DNA of 64,000 bases. Source: Planifilum fulgidum (GTDB taxonomy: Bacteria; Bacillota; Bacilli; Thermoactinomycetales; DSM-44946). Location: NCBI RefSeq assembly GCF_900113175.1, contig NZ_FOOK01000004.1, positions 108,375-172,374 on the forward strand, given 5' to 3'. Position 1 is the stretch's first letter, and the number at the start of each line of letters is the position of its first letter. A program made the position numbers and the translations under genes. Shown one piece after another: positions 8,736-16,807 of the stretch. The notes beneath the pieces are model-generated. The model ran no database searches and was not told the DNA's origin. It was given only the letters and a program-made list of their open reading frames with translations.

Positions 8736-8863
8736 ATCCGCCGCCGCATTCATAAAGGGGAAGGGACCTCATATATTTATAGTGTCCAAATCGTGCGGAG
8801 GAGGCGAAGGGGCAAAGGAGCAGTCGGCGTTTTATTCGCGCATACCTTGAAGGAGGGGAAAGC

Positions 8864-10342
8864 ATGGAAAAAGTTGATATTTTTAAAGATATCGCCGAAC
8901 GAACCGGCGGCGATATCTACATCGGAGTGGTCGGAGCGGTCCGCACCGGCAAATCGACGTTCATCAAACGGTTTATGGAAAAGGTGGTGATTCCCAATAT
9001 CAGCGAGGAGGCGGACCGGATCCGGGCCACGGACGAGTTGCCGCAGAGCGGGGCCGGTCGCACCATCACCACCATCGAGCCCAAGTTCATTCCCAACCAG
9101 GCCGTCAACATCCATGTCAGCGAAGGGCTTGACATCAACGTCCGGTTGGTGGACTGCGTCGGGTACGCCATCGAAGGAGCCAAAGGATATGAGGATGAAA
9201 ACGGTCCCCGCATGATCAACACTCCCTGGTTTGATGAGCCGATTCCCTTCCAGGAAGCGGCGGAAGTGGGAACGCGCAAAGTGATTCAGGAGCATTCCAC
9301 CTTGGGCGTGGTGGTCACGACCGACGGTTCGATCACCGACATTCCGCGGGAAGCCTATGAAGAGGTGGAGGAACGGATCATCGAGGAAATGAAGGAAGTG
9401 GGCAAACCCTTCATTGTGCTTTTGAACTCCACCCATCCCCACAGCGAATCGGTCCAGGCCCTGCGCGAGGAACTGGCGGTGAAGTACGATGTGCCGGTCA
9501 TTGCGCTGAGTGTGGCCACCATGATGGAAGATGACATTTTGAATGTGATGAAGGAAGTGCTGTTTGAGTTTCCGGTTCATGAAGTGAATGTCAACCTGCC
9601 CGGCTGGGTGATGGTGCTGGATGAGGAACACTGGCTGCGCAAAGATTTCGAAAATGCCGTGCGCGAGACGGTGAAGGACATCCGCAGGCTCCGCGATGTG
9701 GACCATGTGGTGGGGCAGTTTGACGGCTATGAATTCATCGAGCGGGCCGCCTTGTCGGGAATGGACATGGGGCAGGGGGTGGCCGAGATCGATCTGTATG
9801 CCCCCGACAATCTGTACGATCAGATTTTGACGGAGATCGTCGGGGTGGAGATCCGCGGCAAGGATCACCTGCTGGAACTGATGCAGGAATTCAGCAAGGC
9901 CAAGCGCGAGTACGACAAGGTGGCGGAAGCCCTGAAGATGGTCCGGACCACCGGCTACGGCGTGGCGCCTCCCTCCCTGGAGGAGATGACGCTGGATGAA
10001 CCCGAGCTGATCAAGCAGGGCCCCCGTTTTGGCGTCAGACTTCGGGCGACGGCTCCGTCCATTCACATGATCCGGGTGAATGTCCATTCCGAGTTTGCCC
10101 CGATCATCGGCTCCGAACGGCAGAGCGAAGAGTTGGTCAACTATCTGATGCGGGATTTTGAGCAGGATCCCCTGCGCATCTGGGAGTCGGACATTTTCGG
10201 ACGTTCCCTTCATTCCATCGTGAGGGAGGGAATCCAGGCGAAACTGTCCATGATTCCGGAAAACGCCCGCTACAAGTTGCAGGAAACCCTTGAGAGAATT
10301 GTAAATGAGGGGTCCGGTGGATTGATCGCCATCATCCTTTGA
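8864..10342 (+). CDS. spoIVA: Stage IV sporulation protein A (spore coat morphogenetic ATPase)
   Basis: A 492-residue protein that polymerises around the forespore as the base of the spore coat, using ATP. The Walker A-like motif GAVRTGKST spans residues 24-32, with DCVGYAIEGAKGYEDENGPRM-type switch sequences near 100. The C-terminal region needed for assembly is complete. The start is supported by AAGGAGGGG. In B. subtilis the gene is under sigma E; I could not place such a promoter with confidence in the 130-base leader. Confidence 0.98.
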   Translation: MEKVDIFKDIAERTGGDIYIGVVGAVRTGKSTFIKRFMEKVVIPNISEEADRIRATDELPQSGAGRTITTIEPKFIPNQAVNIHVSEGLDINVRLVDCVGYAIEGAKGYEDENGPRMINTPWFDEPIPFQEAAEVGTRKVIQEHSTLGVVVTTDGSITDIPREAYEEVEERIIEEMKEVGKPFIVLLNSTHPHSESVQALREELAVKYDVPVIALSVATMMEDDILNVMKEVLFEFPVHEVNVNLPGWVMVLDEEHWLRKDFENAVRETVKDIRRLRDVDHVVGQFDGYEFIERAALSGMDMGQGVAEIDLYAPDNLYDQILTEIVGVEIRGKDHLLELMQEFSKAKREYDKVAEALKMVRTTGYGVAPPSLEEMTLDEPELIKQGPRFGVRLRATAPSIHMIRVNVHSEFAPIIGSERQSEELVNYLMRDFEQDPLRIWESDIFGRSLHSIVREGIQAKLSMIPENARYKLQETLERIVNEGSGGLIAIIL

Positions 10343-10349
10343 ACTTTTT

Positions 10350-10376
10350 AAAAAGCGCTCATTGAGTGCTTTTTTT
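10350..10376 (+). terminator. Terminator of spoIVA
   Basis: AAAAAGCGCTC pairs with GAGTGCTTTTT around a 3-nt loop and runs into a T tract, 8 bases after the spoIVA stop. Confidence 0.88.
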
Positions 10377-10402
10377 GCTGAAAAAAGGCGCCTCCTTCCC
10401 TC

Positions 10403-10432
10403 TTGATAACGCCTTGCGGTCTGTATTACTAT
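10403..10432 (+). promoter_or_regulatory. Sigma-A type promoter of the HU gene
   Basis: TTGATA at 10403 and TACTAT at 10427 are separated by 18 nt. Transcription would begin near 10439, giving a leader of about 100 nt. Confidence 0.7.
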
Positions 10433-10441
10433 AGGTGTGTC

Positions 10442-10517
10442 CCACGATCGTTTGGCTCGGTGGAAAAGGGTATAGGCCAGCCGCGGAACGGGTAAACATG
10501 AGTTAGAGCGATCGTGG
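10442..10517 (+). promoter_or_regulatory. Structured 5' leader of the HU gene
   Basis: CCACGATCG (10442-10450) and CGATCGTGG (10509-10517) are perfect complements. Nested inside are GTTT/AAAC and GGCT/AGCC. Each arm also contains the palindrome CGATCG. The outer stem ends just before the ribosome-binding site, so it could control translation, or the arms could be protein-binding sites near the transcription start. No known riboswitch was recognised. Confidence 0.5.
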
Positions 10518-10539
10518 AACTCATATGGAGGTGAAGCTT

Positions 10540-10818
10540 GTGAACAAGGCGGAGTTGGTCGCCCGGGTGGCGGAGAAAACGGAGATGACCAAAAAGGATG
10601 CGAGCCAGGCGGTGGAAGCCGTTTTTGAAACGATCAAGGAAGCGCTTCGCGCAGGGGACAAGGTGCAGTTGATCGGATTCGGCAACTTTGAAGTGCGCAA
10701 GCGCGCCCCGCGCAAGGGACGCAATCCGCAAACCGGGGAAGAGATTCAGATCGCCGAAAGCAAGGTTCCGGCCTTCAAACCGGGCAAAGCGTTGAAGGAA
10801 GAAGTAAACAGCCGGTGA
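10540..10818 (+). CDS. hup: DNA-binding protein HU
   Basis: A 92-residue histone-like protein that bends and compacts DNA. The canonical HU sequence begins [15 protein letters not shown] and the DNA-contacting arm [12 protein letters not shown] are intact. GTG 10540 is chosen over ATG 10525 because GGAGGTG sits 7 nt before it and it reproduces the usual HU N-terminus. In B. subtilis the equivalent gene (hbs) occupies the same position after spoIVA. Confidence 0.97.
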   Translation: MNKAELVARVAEKTEMTKKDASQAVEAVFETIKEALRAGDKVQLIGFGNFEVRKRAPRKGRNPQTGEEIQIAESKVPAFKPGKALKEEVNSR

Positions 10819-10925
10819 AGATTTCTACATAACGCCCTACTGGAAACGGCCCTTTTAAGGCGGATCCAAAGCACCGCGGCTCCGCGCCCGATTTGAGCCG
10901 GATAGGTTTTCCGGCACTTCTCCGC

Positions 10926-10947
10926 AAAGGCCCCTCGGGGCCTTTTT
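10926..10947 (+). terminator. Terminator after hup
   Basis: AAAGGCCCC pairs with GGGGCCTTT across a 2-nt TC turn, so the apical pair probably opens, and is followed by more T residues. Confidence 0.85.
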
Positions 10948-11015
10948 GTTTTGCGCCGTTCGTTGCTACAATAGGAATGAAGGCCTGCGGCGGGACGCAG
11001 GCCCAGGCTTGTCTG

Positions 11016-11024
11016 TGGTATAAT
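11016..11024 (+). promoter_or_regulatory. Extended -10 promoter of folE
   Basis: TGGTATAAT is an extended -10 element about 64 bases before the folE start. No good -35 box is seen at the proper distance, as is common for extended -10 promoters. Confidence 0.55.
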
Positions 11025-11087
11025 CATCCGGAAAGCCTTTTTGGCGATGCGGCCCGATCGGCCGACAAGTATTGGAGGCGAAGATCG

Positions 11088-11654
11088 ATGGGAGTGGATC
11101 ATGCAAAAATTGAGCAGGCCGTGCGGATGATCCTGGAGGCTGTGGGAGAGGATCCGGATCGCGAGGGACTGGTGGAGACTCCTGCGCGGGTCGCCCGCAT
11201 GTACGAGGAGATCTTTTCCGGCCTCGGCCAGGATCCCCGCGATTATTTTTCTGTGATTTTCAGCGAGGATCACGAAGAATTGGTTTTGGTGAAGGATATA
11301 CCGTTTTTTTCCGTATGCGAGCATCATCTGGTTCCCTTCTTCGGGAAGGCCCATGTCGGATACATCCCCCGGGGGGGACGGGTGACGGGCCTCAGCAAGT
11401 TGGCCCGGGCCGTCGAGGCGGTCGCCCGCCGTCCCCAGCTGCAGGAGCGGATTACTTCCACGGTGGCCGATGCGATCATGGAACGGCTGGAGCCGCACGG
11501 GGTGGTCGTGGTGGTGGAGGCGGAGCACATGTGCATGACCATGCGCGGAGTGAAGAAGCCCGGTTCCAAGACGGTCACCTCGGCCGTCCGGGGCATCTTC
11601 AGCCGGGATGCCGCCGCCCGGGCGGAAGCCTTCAGCCTGATCGGCTACCGGTAA
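11088..11654 (+). CDS. folE: GTP cyclohydrolase I
   Basis: A 188-residue enzyme converting GTP to 7,8-dihydroneopterin triphosphate, the first step of folate synthesis (also called mtrA in Bacillus). The zinc ligands are visible as C77 and H80 in VCEHH and C149 in HMCMTMRG. The substrate loop [10 protein letters not shown] follows residue 100. ATG 11088 has AGGCGAAG upstream and gives the standard length. In B. subtilis it is co-transcribed with mtrB; here a tRNA gene with its own promoter and terminator separates the two. Confidence 0.98.
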   Translation: MGVDHAKIEQAVRMILEAVGEDPDREGLVETPARVARMYEEIFSGLGQDPRDYFSVIFSEDHEELVLVKDIPFFSVCEHHLVPFFGKAHVGYIPRGGRVTGLSKLARAVEAVARRPQLQERITSTVADAIMERLEPHGVVVVVEAEHMCMTMRGVKKPGSKTVTSAVRGIFSRDAAARAEAFSLIGYR

Positions 11655-11683
11655 AAGGAAGGAAAAAACTTTTGGCAAACCCC

Positions 11684-11712
11684 TTGACATCTGAAGTTGA
11701 ACGCGCTATATT
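11684..11712 (+). promoter_or_regulatory. Strong sigma-A promoter of tRNA-Pro
   Basis: TTGACA and TATATT are separated by exactly 17 nt, 37 bases before the tRNA gene. This is a near-consensus stable-RNA promoter. Confidence 0.88.
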
Positions 11713-11748
11713 AATAAGCGTCACTCCAATGAAAGATGTCAAGGATGT

Positions 11749-11825
11749 CGGGCTATGGCGCAGCTTGGTAGCGCGCTTGCATGGGGCGCAAGAGGTCGTC
11801 GGTTCAAATCCGGCTAGCCCGACCA
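11749..11825 (+). tRNA. tRNA-Pro (anticodon GGG)
   Basis: The acceptor arm CGGGCTA pairs with TAGCCCG. The anticodon stem CTTGC/GCAAG encloses the loop ATGGGGC with anticodon GGG at 11831 minus 48, that is bases 11783-11785. The T arm contains GGTTCAAATCC, and the 3' ACCA end is encoded. It has its own promoter upstream and a terminator downstream. Confidence 0.96.
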
Positions 11826-11832
11826 AGAAAAG

Positions 11833-11857
11833 ACCCTCCGTTTCGGGAGGGTTTTTT
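11833..11857 (+). terminator. Terminator of tRNA-Pro
   Basis: ACCCTCC pairs with GGAGGGT around a 6-nt loop, followed by TTTTT. Confidence 0.9.
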
Positions 11858-11909
11858 CATGCCGATGTGAAACCATTATTCAGGATCTGCCTGGAGGGAG
11901 GTGGGAGCG

Positions 11910-12137
11910 GTGGAGGGAATGATGTACGGCGATTTTGTGGTGATCAAAGCGAAGGAGAACGGGGTCAATGTCATCGGCCTGACCCGCGGAAAGGATACCC
12001 GGTTTCATCATTCGGAAAAGCTGGATAAGGGCGAAGTGATGATCGCTCAATTCACCGAGCACACCTCGGCGATCAAAATCCGCGGCAAGGCGGAGGTCCT
12101 GACCCGCCACGGAAGGATCGAGGCGGGAGAGTCCTGA
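11910..12137 (+). CDS. mtrB: TRAP, tryptophan-activated RNA-binding attenuation protein
   Basis: A 75-residue subunit of the 11-mer TRAP ring, which binds (G/U)AG repeats in trp leader RNA when charged with tryptophan. The sequence [17 protein letters not shown] and [12 protein letters not shown] is almost that of B. subtilis MtrB, including the threonine and lysine/arginine positions used for tryptophan and RNA contact. GTG 11910 gives exactly the 75-residue family length and has GGAGGGAGG upstream; GTG 11901 and ATG 11919/11922 are alternatives. Its probable target is at 21037-21088. Confidence 0.95.
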   Translation: MEGMMYGDFVVIKAKENGVNVIGLTRGKDTRFHHSEKLDKGEVMIAQFTEHTSAIKIRGKAEVLTRHGRIEAGES

Positions 12138-12203
12138 GAAAAGTCATGGCGCGCCGGCTTGGCCATAAAATGTTAATAGAAGGAACAAGGGGAGGGAAAT
12201 CCG

Positions 12204-12710
12204 GTGACCCGTTTGGCCCGTCATCTGTTTGCCTCCGTCTTTCTGTCGGCCATGCTGGCGGCGCTGCTCTCCGTTTTGCCGTCGTTGTCCGATCCCGCGG
12301 GGAGTCCCTCCGATAAGCCGGTTTTCAGTCCCCTGTCTCCGGTTTGGATTTCGAAGGACACGCTGGTTGATTTTTTGGCGGGTCAGCCGGTGTCCCTGCG
12401 GATCCTCCGGGCATCCTGGGAGGACGGTTACCTGTCCCTCGATCTGGAATCGGATAAGGATCTGGATCGGGAGCGCGTCTGCGCCGATCTGTTCACTCTG
12501 ACCCGAAACTCCTTGGTTGTGGCCAAAAATGTGAAGCAGCTTCGCTTTCGGGTCTACCGTCCCGGGGACGGGTCCCCGTGGCTGACGGTGGAGGCGGATC
12601 GTCGGGACCTGTCCCGGGACCCCGGGATGGAGAACAGGGAAGGGCTGTCTTACCGCGAATACTTGGAAGGGACCTTCAAGGTGCGGTATGCGGACCCTTC
12701 TTCCGGTTGA
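12204..12710 (+). CDS. Hypothetical secreted or membrane-anchored protein
   Basis: A 168-residue protein with an N-terminal hydrophobic segment (residues 6-28: LFASVFLSAMLAALLSVLP) that could be a signal peptide or anchor. The remainder is soluble and mixed alpha/beta (VSLRILRASWEDGYLSLDL, NVKQLRFRVYRPG). I do not recognise a family. The GTG start follows GGGGAGGG at 5-7 nt. It lies between mtrB and the hepS promoter, where B. subtilis has no gene. Confidence 0.7.
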   Translation: MTRLARHLFASVFLSAMLAALLSVLPSLSDPAGSPSDKPVFSPLSPVWISKDTLVDFLAGQPVSLRILRASWEDGYLSLDLESDKDLDRERVCADLFTLTRNSLVVAKNVKQLRFRVYRPGDGSPWLTVEADRRDLSRDPGMENREGLSYREYLEGTFKVRYADPSSG

Positions 12711-12723
12711 GGAAGGCGGTCGC

Positions 12724-12752
12724 TTCCCGCATAAAGGGGAGTATGGTATACT
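12724..12752 (+). promoter_or_regulatory. Promoter of the hepS-menaquinone gene cluster
   Basis: TTCCCG at 12724 and TATACT at 12747 are 17 nt apart, and the -10 is extended (TGGTATACT). Transcription would begin near 12759, leaving a leader of about 200 nt before hepS. Confidence 0.6.
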
Positions 12753-12966
12753 GGTAAAGGAACTTTTCCTTGTTTCCACCATTTTCAGTTTTCCTGACAA
12801 TCATGGCCGCGGCGTGCGTGTGGTTTCCGCGACATGATCGGATAGCTCCCGGGGGAAGTGATCAGGGATCCGGCGGGAGGGCCACGGGAGGAAATCGCCG
12901 AAGGGGAATCCGTGGAAAGCGATCCGGCGAGGGCCGGGGCTGAGAAACCTTAATGGAGGGCGCGAC
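12753..12966 (+). promoter_or_regulatory. Structured 5' leader upstream of hepS
   Basis: This non-coding stretch contains nested perfect stems: ATCATG (12800-12805) with CATGAT (12833-12838), enclosing CGCGG (12808-12812) with CCGCG (12827-12831). A second stem, CCACGG (12882-12887) with CCGTGG (12910-12915), follows. No known riboswitch core was recognised. No intrinsic terminator is seen before hepS, so any control would be translational or by processing. Confidence 0.45.
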
Positions 12967-13734
12967 ATGTCCATACATGGCGAGATGGACCGGGTCATCG
13001 GTGAAATCGCCGCACGCACCCGGGATCCCTTCGTGGAAAGACATATCGGCCGACCGAAGACTTCGGCCTTTTTCGTTAAGATGCTCTATCTGCTCCTTAA
13101 ATCCTTTTCTCTTCCAAGCGAGCGCATCCGGCTCCACTGCGTGGCCACCACCTTGCTTCAAATGGGGCTGGATCTTCACGAGCGGGTTTCCGTCGGGCCC
13201 GAACGGGCGGAACAGGGGATGCGATCCCGCCAATTGTTCGTGTTGGCGGGCGATTATTTTAGCAGCCTGTTTTACCGGCTTTTGGCCGAGCGAGGGGAGA
13301 TCCGGACCATTTCCCGGCTGTCGGAAGCGGTTTGTGAAGTGAACGAAGCCAAGATGGAATTGTATGCCCTCTCCGACGGCCGACAGGTGTCACCGCCCAC
13401 GTATCTCGGCCTCATTCGGCGCATCCGGGGGAATCTGCCTTCCGCCTTGTCCGATCTTTTTCATGATGGGAAAAGATCGGACAACCCGTGGCGGGAGTTG
13501 GCTCCCGATCTGACCGTTCTCGATTGGTTGGCCGATGCGGATGCGGAATACCCGGGCGCCGCGCCGGCGTTTGCATCCGGCGAATTGCGGCTGGAGTTGA
13601 TCCGGTCGCTCCTGGCGAGCGTAAGGCGGGAGGCGGCGGCGGTCGCCCACCCGGAAGTTCGCCGGGAACTGCTCCGAATGATCGGTGAACGCTTTGATTC
13701 GTACTTGACAGAGCCGCTGGCGCGAGAGGGATGA
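12967..13734 (+). CDS. hepS: Heptaprenyl diphosphate synthase component I
   Basis: A 255-residue non-catalytic subunit that pairs with HepT to set the C35 prenyl chain length of menaquinone-7. The segment LAGDYFSSLFYRLLAE and the neighbouring menG and hepT genes identify the HepS (GerCA) family. The ATG has GGAGGG upstream. The stop overlaps the menG start (ATGA). Confidence 0.92.
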   Translation: MSIHGEMDRVIGEIAARTRDPFVERHIGRPKTSAFFVKMLYLLLKSFSLPSERIRLHCVATTLLQMGLDLHERVSVGPERAEQGMRSRQLFVLAGDYFSSLFYRLLAERGEIRTISRLSEAVCEVNEAKMELYALSDGRQVSPPTYLGLIRRIRGNLPSALSDLFHDGKRSDNPWRELAPDLTVLDWLADADAEYPGAAPAFASGELRLELIRSLLASVRREAAAVAHPEVRRELLRMIGERFDSYLTEPLAREG

Positions 13735-14492
13735 GCGAAATGATGCACAAGGAATCTCCTGTCCCGTCCAAGGAACAGTTTGTTTACCGGGTGTTTGAAA
13801 GCATCGCCAAAGACTACGACCGGATGAACACGATCTTGAGTTTCGGCCGTCACAAGGCCTGGCGCCGGTTTGCCATGGAGATGATGCGGGTCCGCCCCGG
13901 GGATTCCGCCATCGATGTCTGTTGCGGCACTTGCGATTGGGCGATCGCCCTGGCGGATGCGTCGGTGACGGGAGAGGTCGTCGGCTTGGATTTCAGCGGG
14001 AACATGCTAAAGGTGGGACAGGAAAAGGTGGAAAGGCGGGGACTGGGGGAAAGAGTCCGTCTGGTCCGGGGAAACGCGATGGAGCTTCCCTTCCCCGACG
14101 ACACCTTTGACCACGCCACCATCGGCTTTGCGCTCCGGAACGTGCCCGATTTCCGGCACGTGCTGCGGGAGATGACCCGGGTGGTGAAGCCGGGGGGACA
14201 GGTGGTTTCCCTGGAGCTGTCCAAGCCGACCTGGCCGCCGTTTCGGGCGGTATACTACGTCTATTTCCGGCGCATTCTCCCCCTGTTGGGCAAGCTGCTG
14301 GCCGGCCGCTACGAGCAGTACCGCTGGCTTCCCGAGTCGCTGGTCCATTTTCCCGGTCATCGGGAATTGGCCCGGATCATGGAGGAGGAAGTGGGGCTTG
14401 CGGATGTGCGGGTGTATCCCTTGACGGGAGGAATCGCCGCGGTGCATATCGGGCGAAAGAGAGAGAAGGCAGAGGAAGAAGGTAGAGGATGA
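13731..14492 (+). CDS. menG: Demethylmenaquinone methyltransferase
   Basis: A 253-residue SAM-dependent methyltransferase of the UbiE/MenG family that completes menaquinone. The SAM-binding motif DVCCGTCDW spans residues 62-70, and FALRNVPDF is the family post-motif. The family C-terminus GGIAAVHIGRK is present. It overlaps hepS and the following prenyltransferase gene by ATGA junctions. MenG is shared by the classical and futalosine routes. Confidence 0.95.
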   Translation: MSEMMHKESPVPSKEQFVYRVFESIAKDYDRMNTILSFGRHKAWRRFAMEMMRVRPGDSAIDVCCGTCDWAIALADASVTGEVVGLDFSGNMLKVGQEKVERRGLGERVRLVRGNAMELPFPDDTFDHATIGFALRNVPDFRHVLREMTRVVKPGGQVVSLELSKPTWPPFRAVYYVYFRRILPLLGKLLAGRYEQYRWLPESLVHFPGHRELARIMEEEVGLADVRVYPLTGGIAAVHIGRKREKAEEEGRG

Positions 14493-15370
14493 CGATGGGT
14501 TGGATCATCAACCGGGTAATAGTGATCCTTAACATGATCAAGTTTGAACATACGGTTTTTGCCCTGCCCTTCGCTTATCTCGGTGCGGTGCTGGGCAGTC
14601 TGGTGGTGATGGACCGGCTTCCGTCCTGGGGACAGATCGGATGGGTCACTTTGGCGATGGTGGGCGCCCGCAGTGCGGCGATGGCCCTCAATCGGCTGAT
14701 CGACCGGCACATCGACGCCAAAAATCCCCGGACGGCCAACCGGGCCATTCCGGCGGGGCAAATTTCCGTTCCGGCGGTTTGGTGGTTTGTGATCGTCTCT
14801 TTCCTGATGCTCTTTATCGCCGCCTACAACCTCAACAAGCTGGCCGTTCAGCTGTTTCCCCTGGCGGTGTTTGTGCTGGTGATCTATTCCTACACGAAGC
14901 GGTTCACATGGGCTTGTCATCTCGTGCTGGGCGCCGCCCTCGGTCTGGCCCCCCTCGGGGGATGGGTGGCGACGACGGGACAGATCGACGGCGTCGCGCT
15001 CTTGCTGTTCGCCACCGTGGCTCTGTGGACCGCCGGTTTTGACGTGATTTACGCTTGCCAGGATGAAGCGTTTGACCGCAGGGAGGGGTTGTATTCCATT
15101 CCCGCCCGCTTCGGGCTGAGGCGCGCCCTTCTAATCTCCCGCTGGCTTCACGTGGGAACCGTCCTGGGACTGTTGCTTCTGTGGCTGCTTACCCCGCTCG
15201 GCGGATGGTTTTTTGCCGGCGTGCTGGCGGCCGCGGCCATCCTGATCTATGAGCACCGGATCGTCTCGCCGGATGATTTGTCCCGGCTCAATACGGCCTT
15301 CTTCACCATGAACGGCGTCATGAGCGTGGTGGTCTTTTTGTTTGCGATGGTGGACGTGATCTGGGGATGA
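14489..15370 (+). CDS. mqnP: UbiA-family prenyltransferase, MqnP-like
   Basis: A 293-residue membrane enzyme with about eight helices and the two UbiA Asp-rich motifs, NRLIDRHID near residue 68 and DEAFDRREG near residue 190. It attaches a prenyl chain to an aromatic acid. The position between menG and a UbiX-like gene, with MqnA next, indicates the futalosine-pathway prenyltransferase MqnP rather than MenA. ATGA and TGA overlaps link it to both neighbours. The substrate is inferred from context. Confidence 0.85.
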   Translation: MTMGWIINRVIVILNMIKFEHTVFALPFAYLGAVLGSLVVMDRLPSWGQIGWVTLAMVGARSAAMALNRLIDRHIDAKNPRTANRAIPAGQISVPAVWWFVIVSFLMLFIAAYNLNKLAVQLFPLAVFVLVIYSYTKRFTWACHLVLGAALGLAPLGGWVATTGQIDGVALLLFATVALWTAGFDVIYACQDEAFDRREGLYSIPARFGLRRALLISRWLHVGTVLGLLLLWLLTPLGGWFFAGVLAAAAILIYEHRIVSPDDLSRLNTAFFTMNGVMSVVVFLFAMVDVIWG

Positions 15371-15960
15371 AGCGGCTGGTGATCGGGATGACGGGGGCGA
15401 GCGGCGCTCCCTATGCCCTTTGCCTGATGGAGGAACTGCTCCGACAGGGGCACGAGGTTCACGTCACGGTGACGGAGGCGGGATGGCGGGTGCTCAAGGA
15501 GGAGCACGGCTGGAGGGTGGAACGGCGGGAGGAAGCGCTTCGGGAGGCTTTAAAGGCCGATTCCGGGCTTCTTCATTATTATCCGGTCCGGGATATCGGT
15601 GCGCCGATCGCCTCCGGTTCCTTTCCCTGCGACGCCATGGTGGTGATTCCCTGTTCGATGGGGACCCTGGCGAAGATTGCCCAGGGGATCTCTTCCAATT
15701 TGCTGGAACGGGCGGCCGACGTGATGCTGAAGGAGGGGCGGCCGTTGATCGTGGTTCCCCGGGAAACGCCCCTCAGCCTGATTCATCTGGAAAACATGGC
15801 CAAATTGGCGAGATGCGGGGCGACGGTGCTTCCGGCGATGCCCGCCTTTTATCACGGCCCCCGCAATTTGGAGGACATGGTTCGATTTGTTGCCGGCAAG
15901 GTGCTGGATCAGCTGAACATACCGCACCGGCTGTACAAGCGATGGGAGGGTTCCTGTTGA
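15367..15960 (+). CDS. ubiX: UbiX-family flavin prenyltransferase
   Basis: A 197-residue protein with the UbiX flavin-binding start GMTGASGAPYA and the PCSMGTLAKIAQG motif. UbiX enzymes prenylate FMN to make the cofactor of UbiD-type decarboxylases. In a futalosine gene set it would support the late decarboxylation step. It overlaps the gene before (ATGA) and mqnA after (TTGA). No ubiD-type gene lies in the window. Confidence 0.9.
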   Translation: MKRLVIGMTGASGAPYALCLMEELLRQGHEVHVTVTEAGWRVLKEEHGWRVERREEALREALKADSGLLHYYPVRDIGAPIASGSFPCDAMVVIPCSMGTLAKIAQGISSNLLERAADVMLKEGRPLIVVPRETPLSLIHLENMAKLARCGATVLPAMPAFYHGPRNLEDMVRFVAGKVLDQLNIPHRLYKRWEGSC

Positions 15961-16799
15961 GACCGATTCGGATTGGGCGCATCGCCTTTACCAACATTCT
16001 TCCGATCTATCATTTTTTTGATCCGTCGGGATTGAATGTCGAGATGATTCACCAGGTGCCGAGCCAGTTGAACCGCGGCATGGCTGCGGGAGAGATCGAC
16101 ATGGGCCCCATCTCTTCTTTCGCCTACGGGGAAAATCACACCCGGTACACCCTGGTTCCGCATTTGTCCGTCAGTTCGAGAGGGCCGGTGAGGTCGATCT
16201 ACCTTTTCACGCGCCAGGCGGAACTGTCCGATCTCCGCTCCGCCCGCATCGCCGTCACCAACACCTCGGCCACGTCCGTCGCTCTTCTGAAGATTCTCCT
16301 CCAGTATTTCGAGGGGGGAGATCCCGAATACCTCACCATGCCCCCGTCGCTGGAGGAGATGATGAAAGAGGCGGATGCGGCCCTGCTGATCGGGGACGAC
16401 GCGGTGCGGGGAGCCTGGGAGAATCCGGGTTATCGGGCGCTGGATCTCGGCGAGGAATGGTACAAGCGGACCGGGTTGGACATGACCTTTGCCGTGTGGG
16501 CGGTCCGGGACGAGGTGGCCGAGCGGCTCCGGGATGAAGTGGCGGTGATTGCTTCCCGGTTGATCGGGAGCAAAGAGAAGGGCTTGAAGGATCTGTTCCC
16601 GGTGGTGGAGGAGGCCCGCCGGCGTTTGGGGGGCAGCCCCGAATTTTGGTTCCGGTATTACACCGGGCTGTGTTATGATTTGGGTGAAAGGCAGCTGGAA
16701 GGATTGAGAGCGTATTATCGGTATGCCGGAGAGCTGGGGTTGCTTCCCGGGGAGGTCAAGATCCGGGTCATGGATCTTCCGGCGGGGACGCCCTGTTAG
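15957..16799 (+). CDS. mqnA: Chorismate dehydratase MqnA
   Basis: A 280-residue enzyme of the futalosine menaquinone route that dehydrates chorismate to 3-enolpyruvyl-benzoate. The family start RIGRIAFTNILPIYHFF and the segment EIDMGPISSFAY are clear, in a periplasmic-binding-protein-like fold. The TTG start overlaps the UbiX stop. It draws chorismate from the aro genes encoded just downstream. Organisms using this route usually also carry mqnB, C and D; none is in this window. Confidence 0.93.
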   Translation: MRPIRIGRIAFTNILPIYHFFDPSGLNVEMIHQVPSQLNRGMAAGEIDMGPISSFAYGENHTRYTLVPHLSVSSRGPVRSIYLFTRQAELSDLRSARIAVTNTSATSVALLKILLQYFEGGDPEYLTMPPSLEEMMKEADAALLIGDDAVRGAWENPGYRALDLGEEWYKRTGLDMTFAVWAVRDEVAERLRDEVAVIASRLIGSKEKGLKDLFPVVEEARRRLGGSPEFWFRYYTGLCYDLGERQLEGLRAYYRYAGELGLLPGEVKIRVMDLPAGTPC

Positions 16800-16807
16800 G
16801 AGGGGAG

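Noticed and set aside
8830..8850. Sigma-E promoter of spoIVA from CATACCTT at 8841
   Set aside because: It abuts the SD at 8850, so transcription would start within or after the ribosome-binding site.
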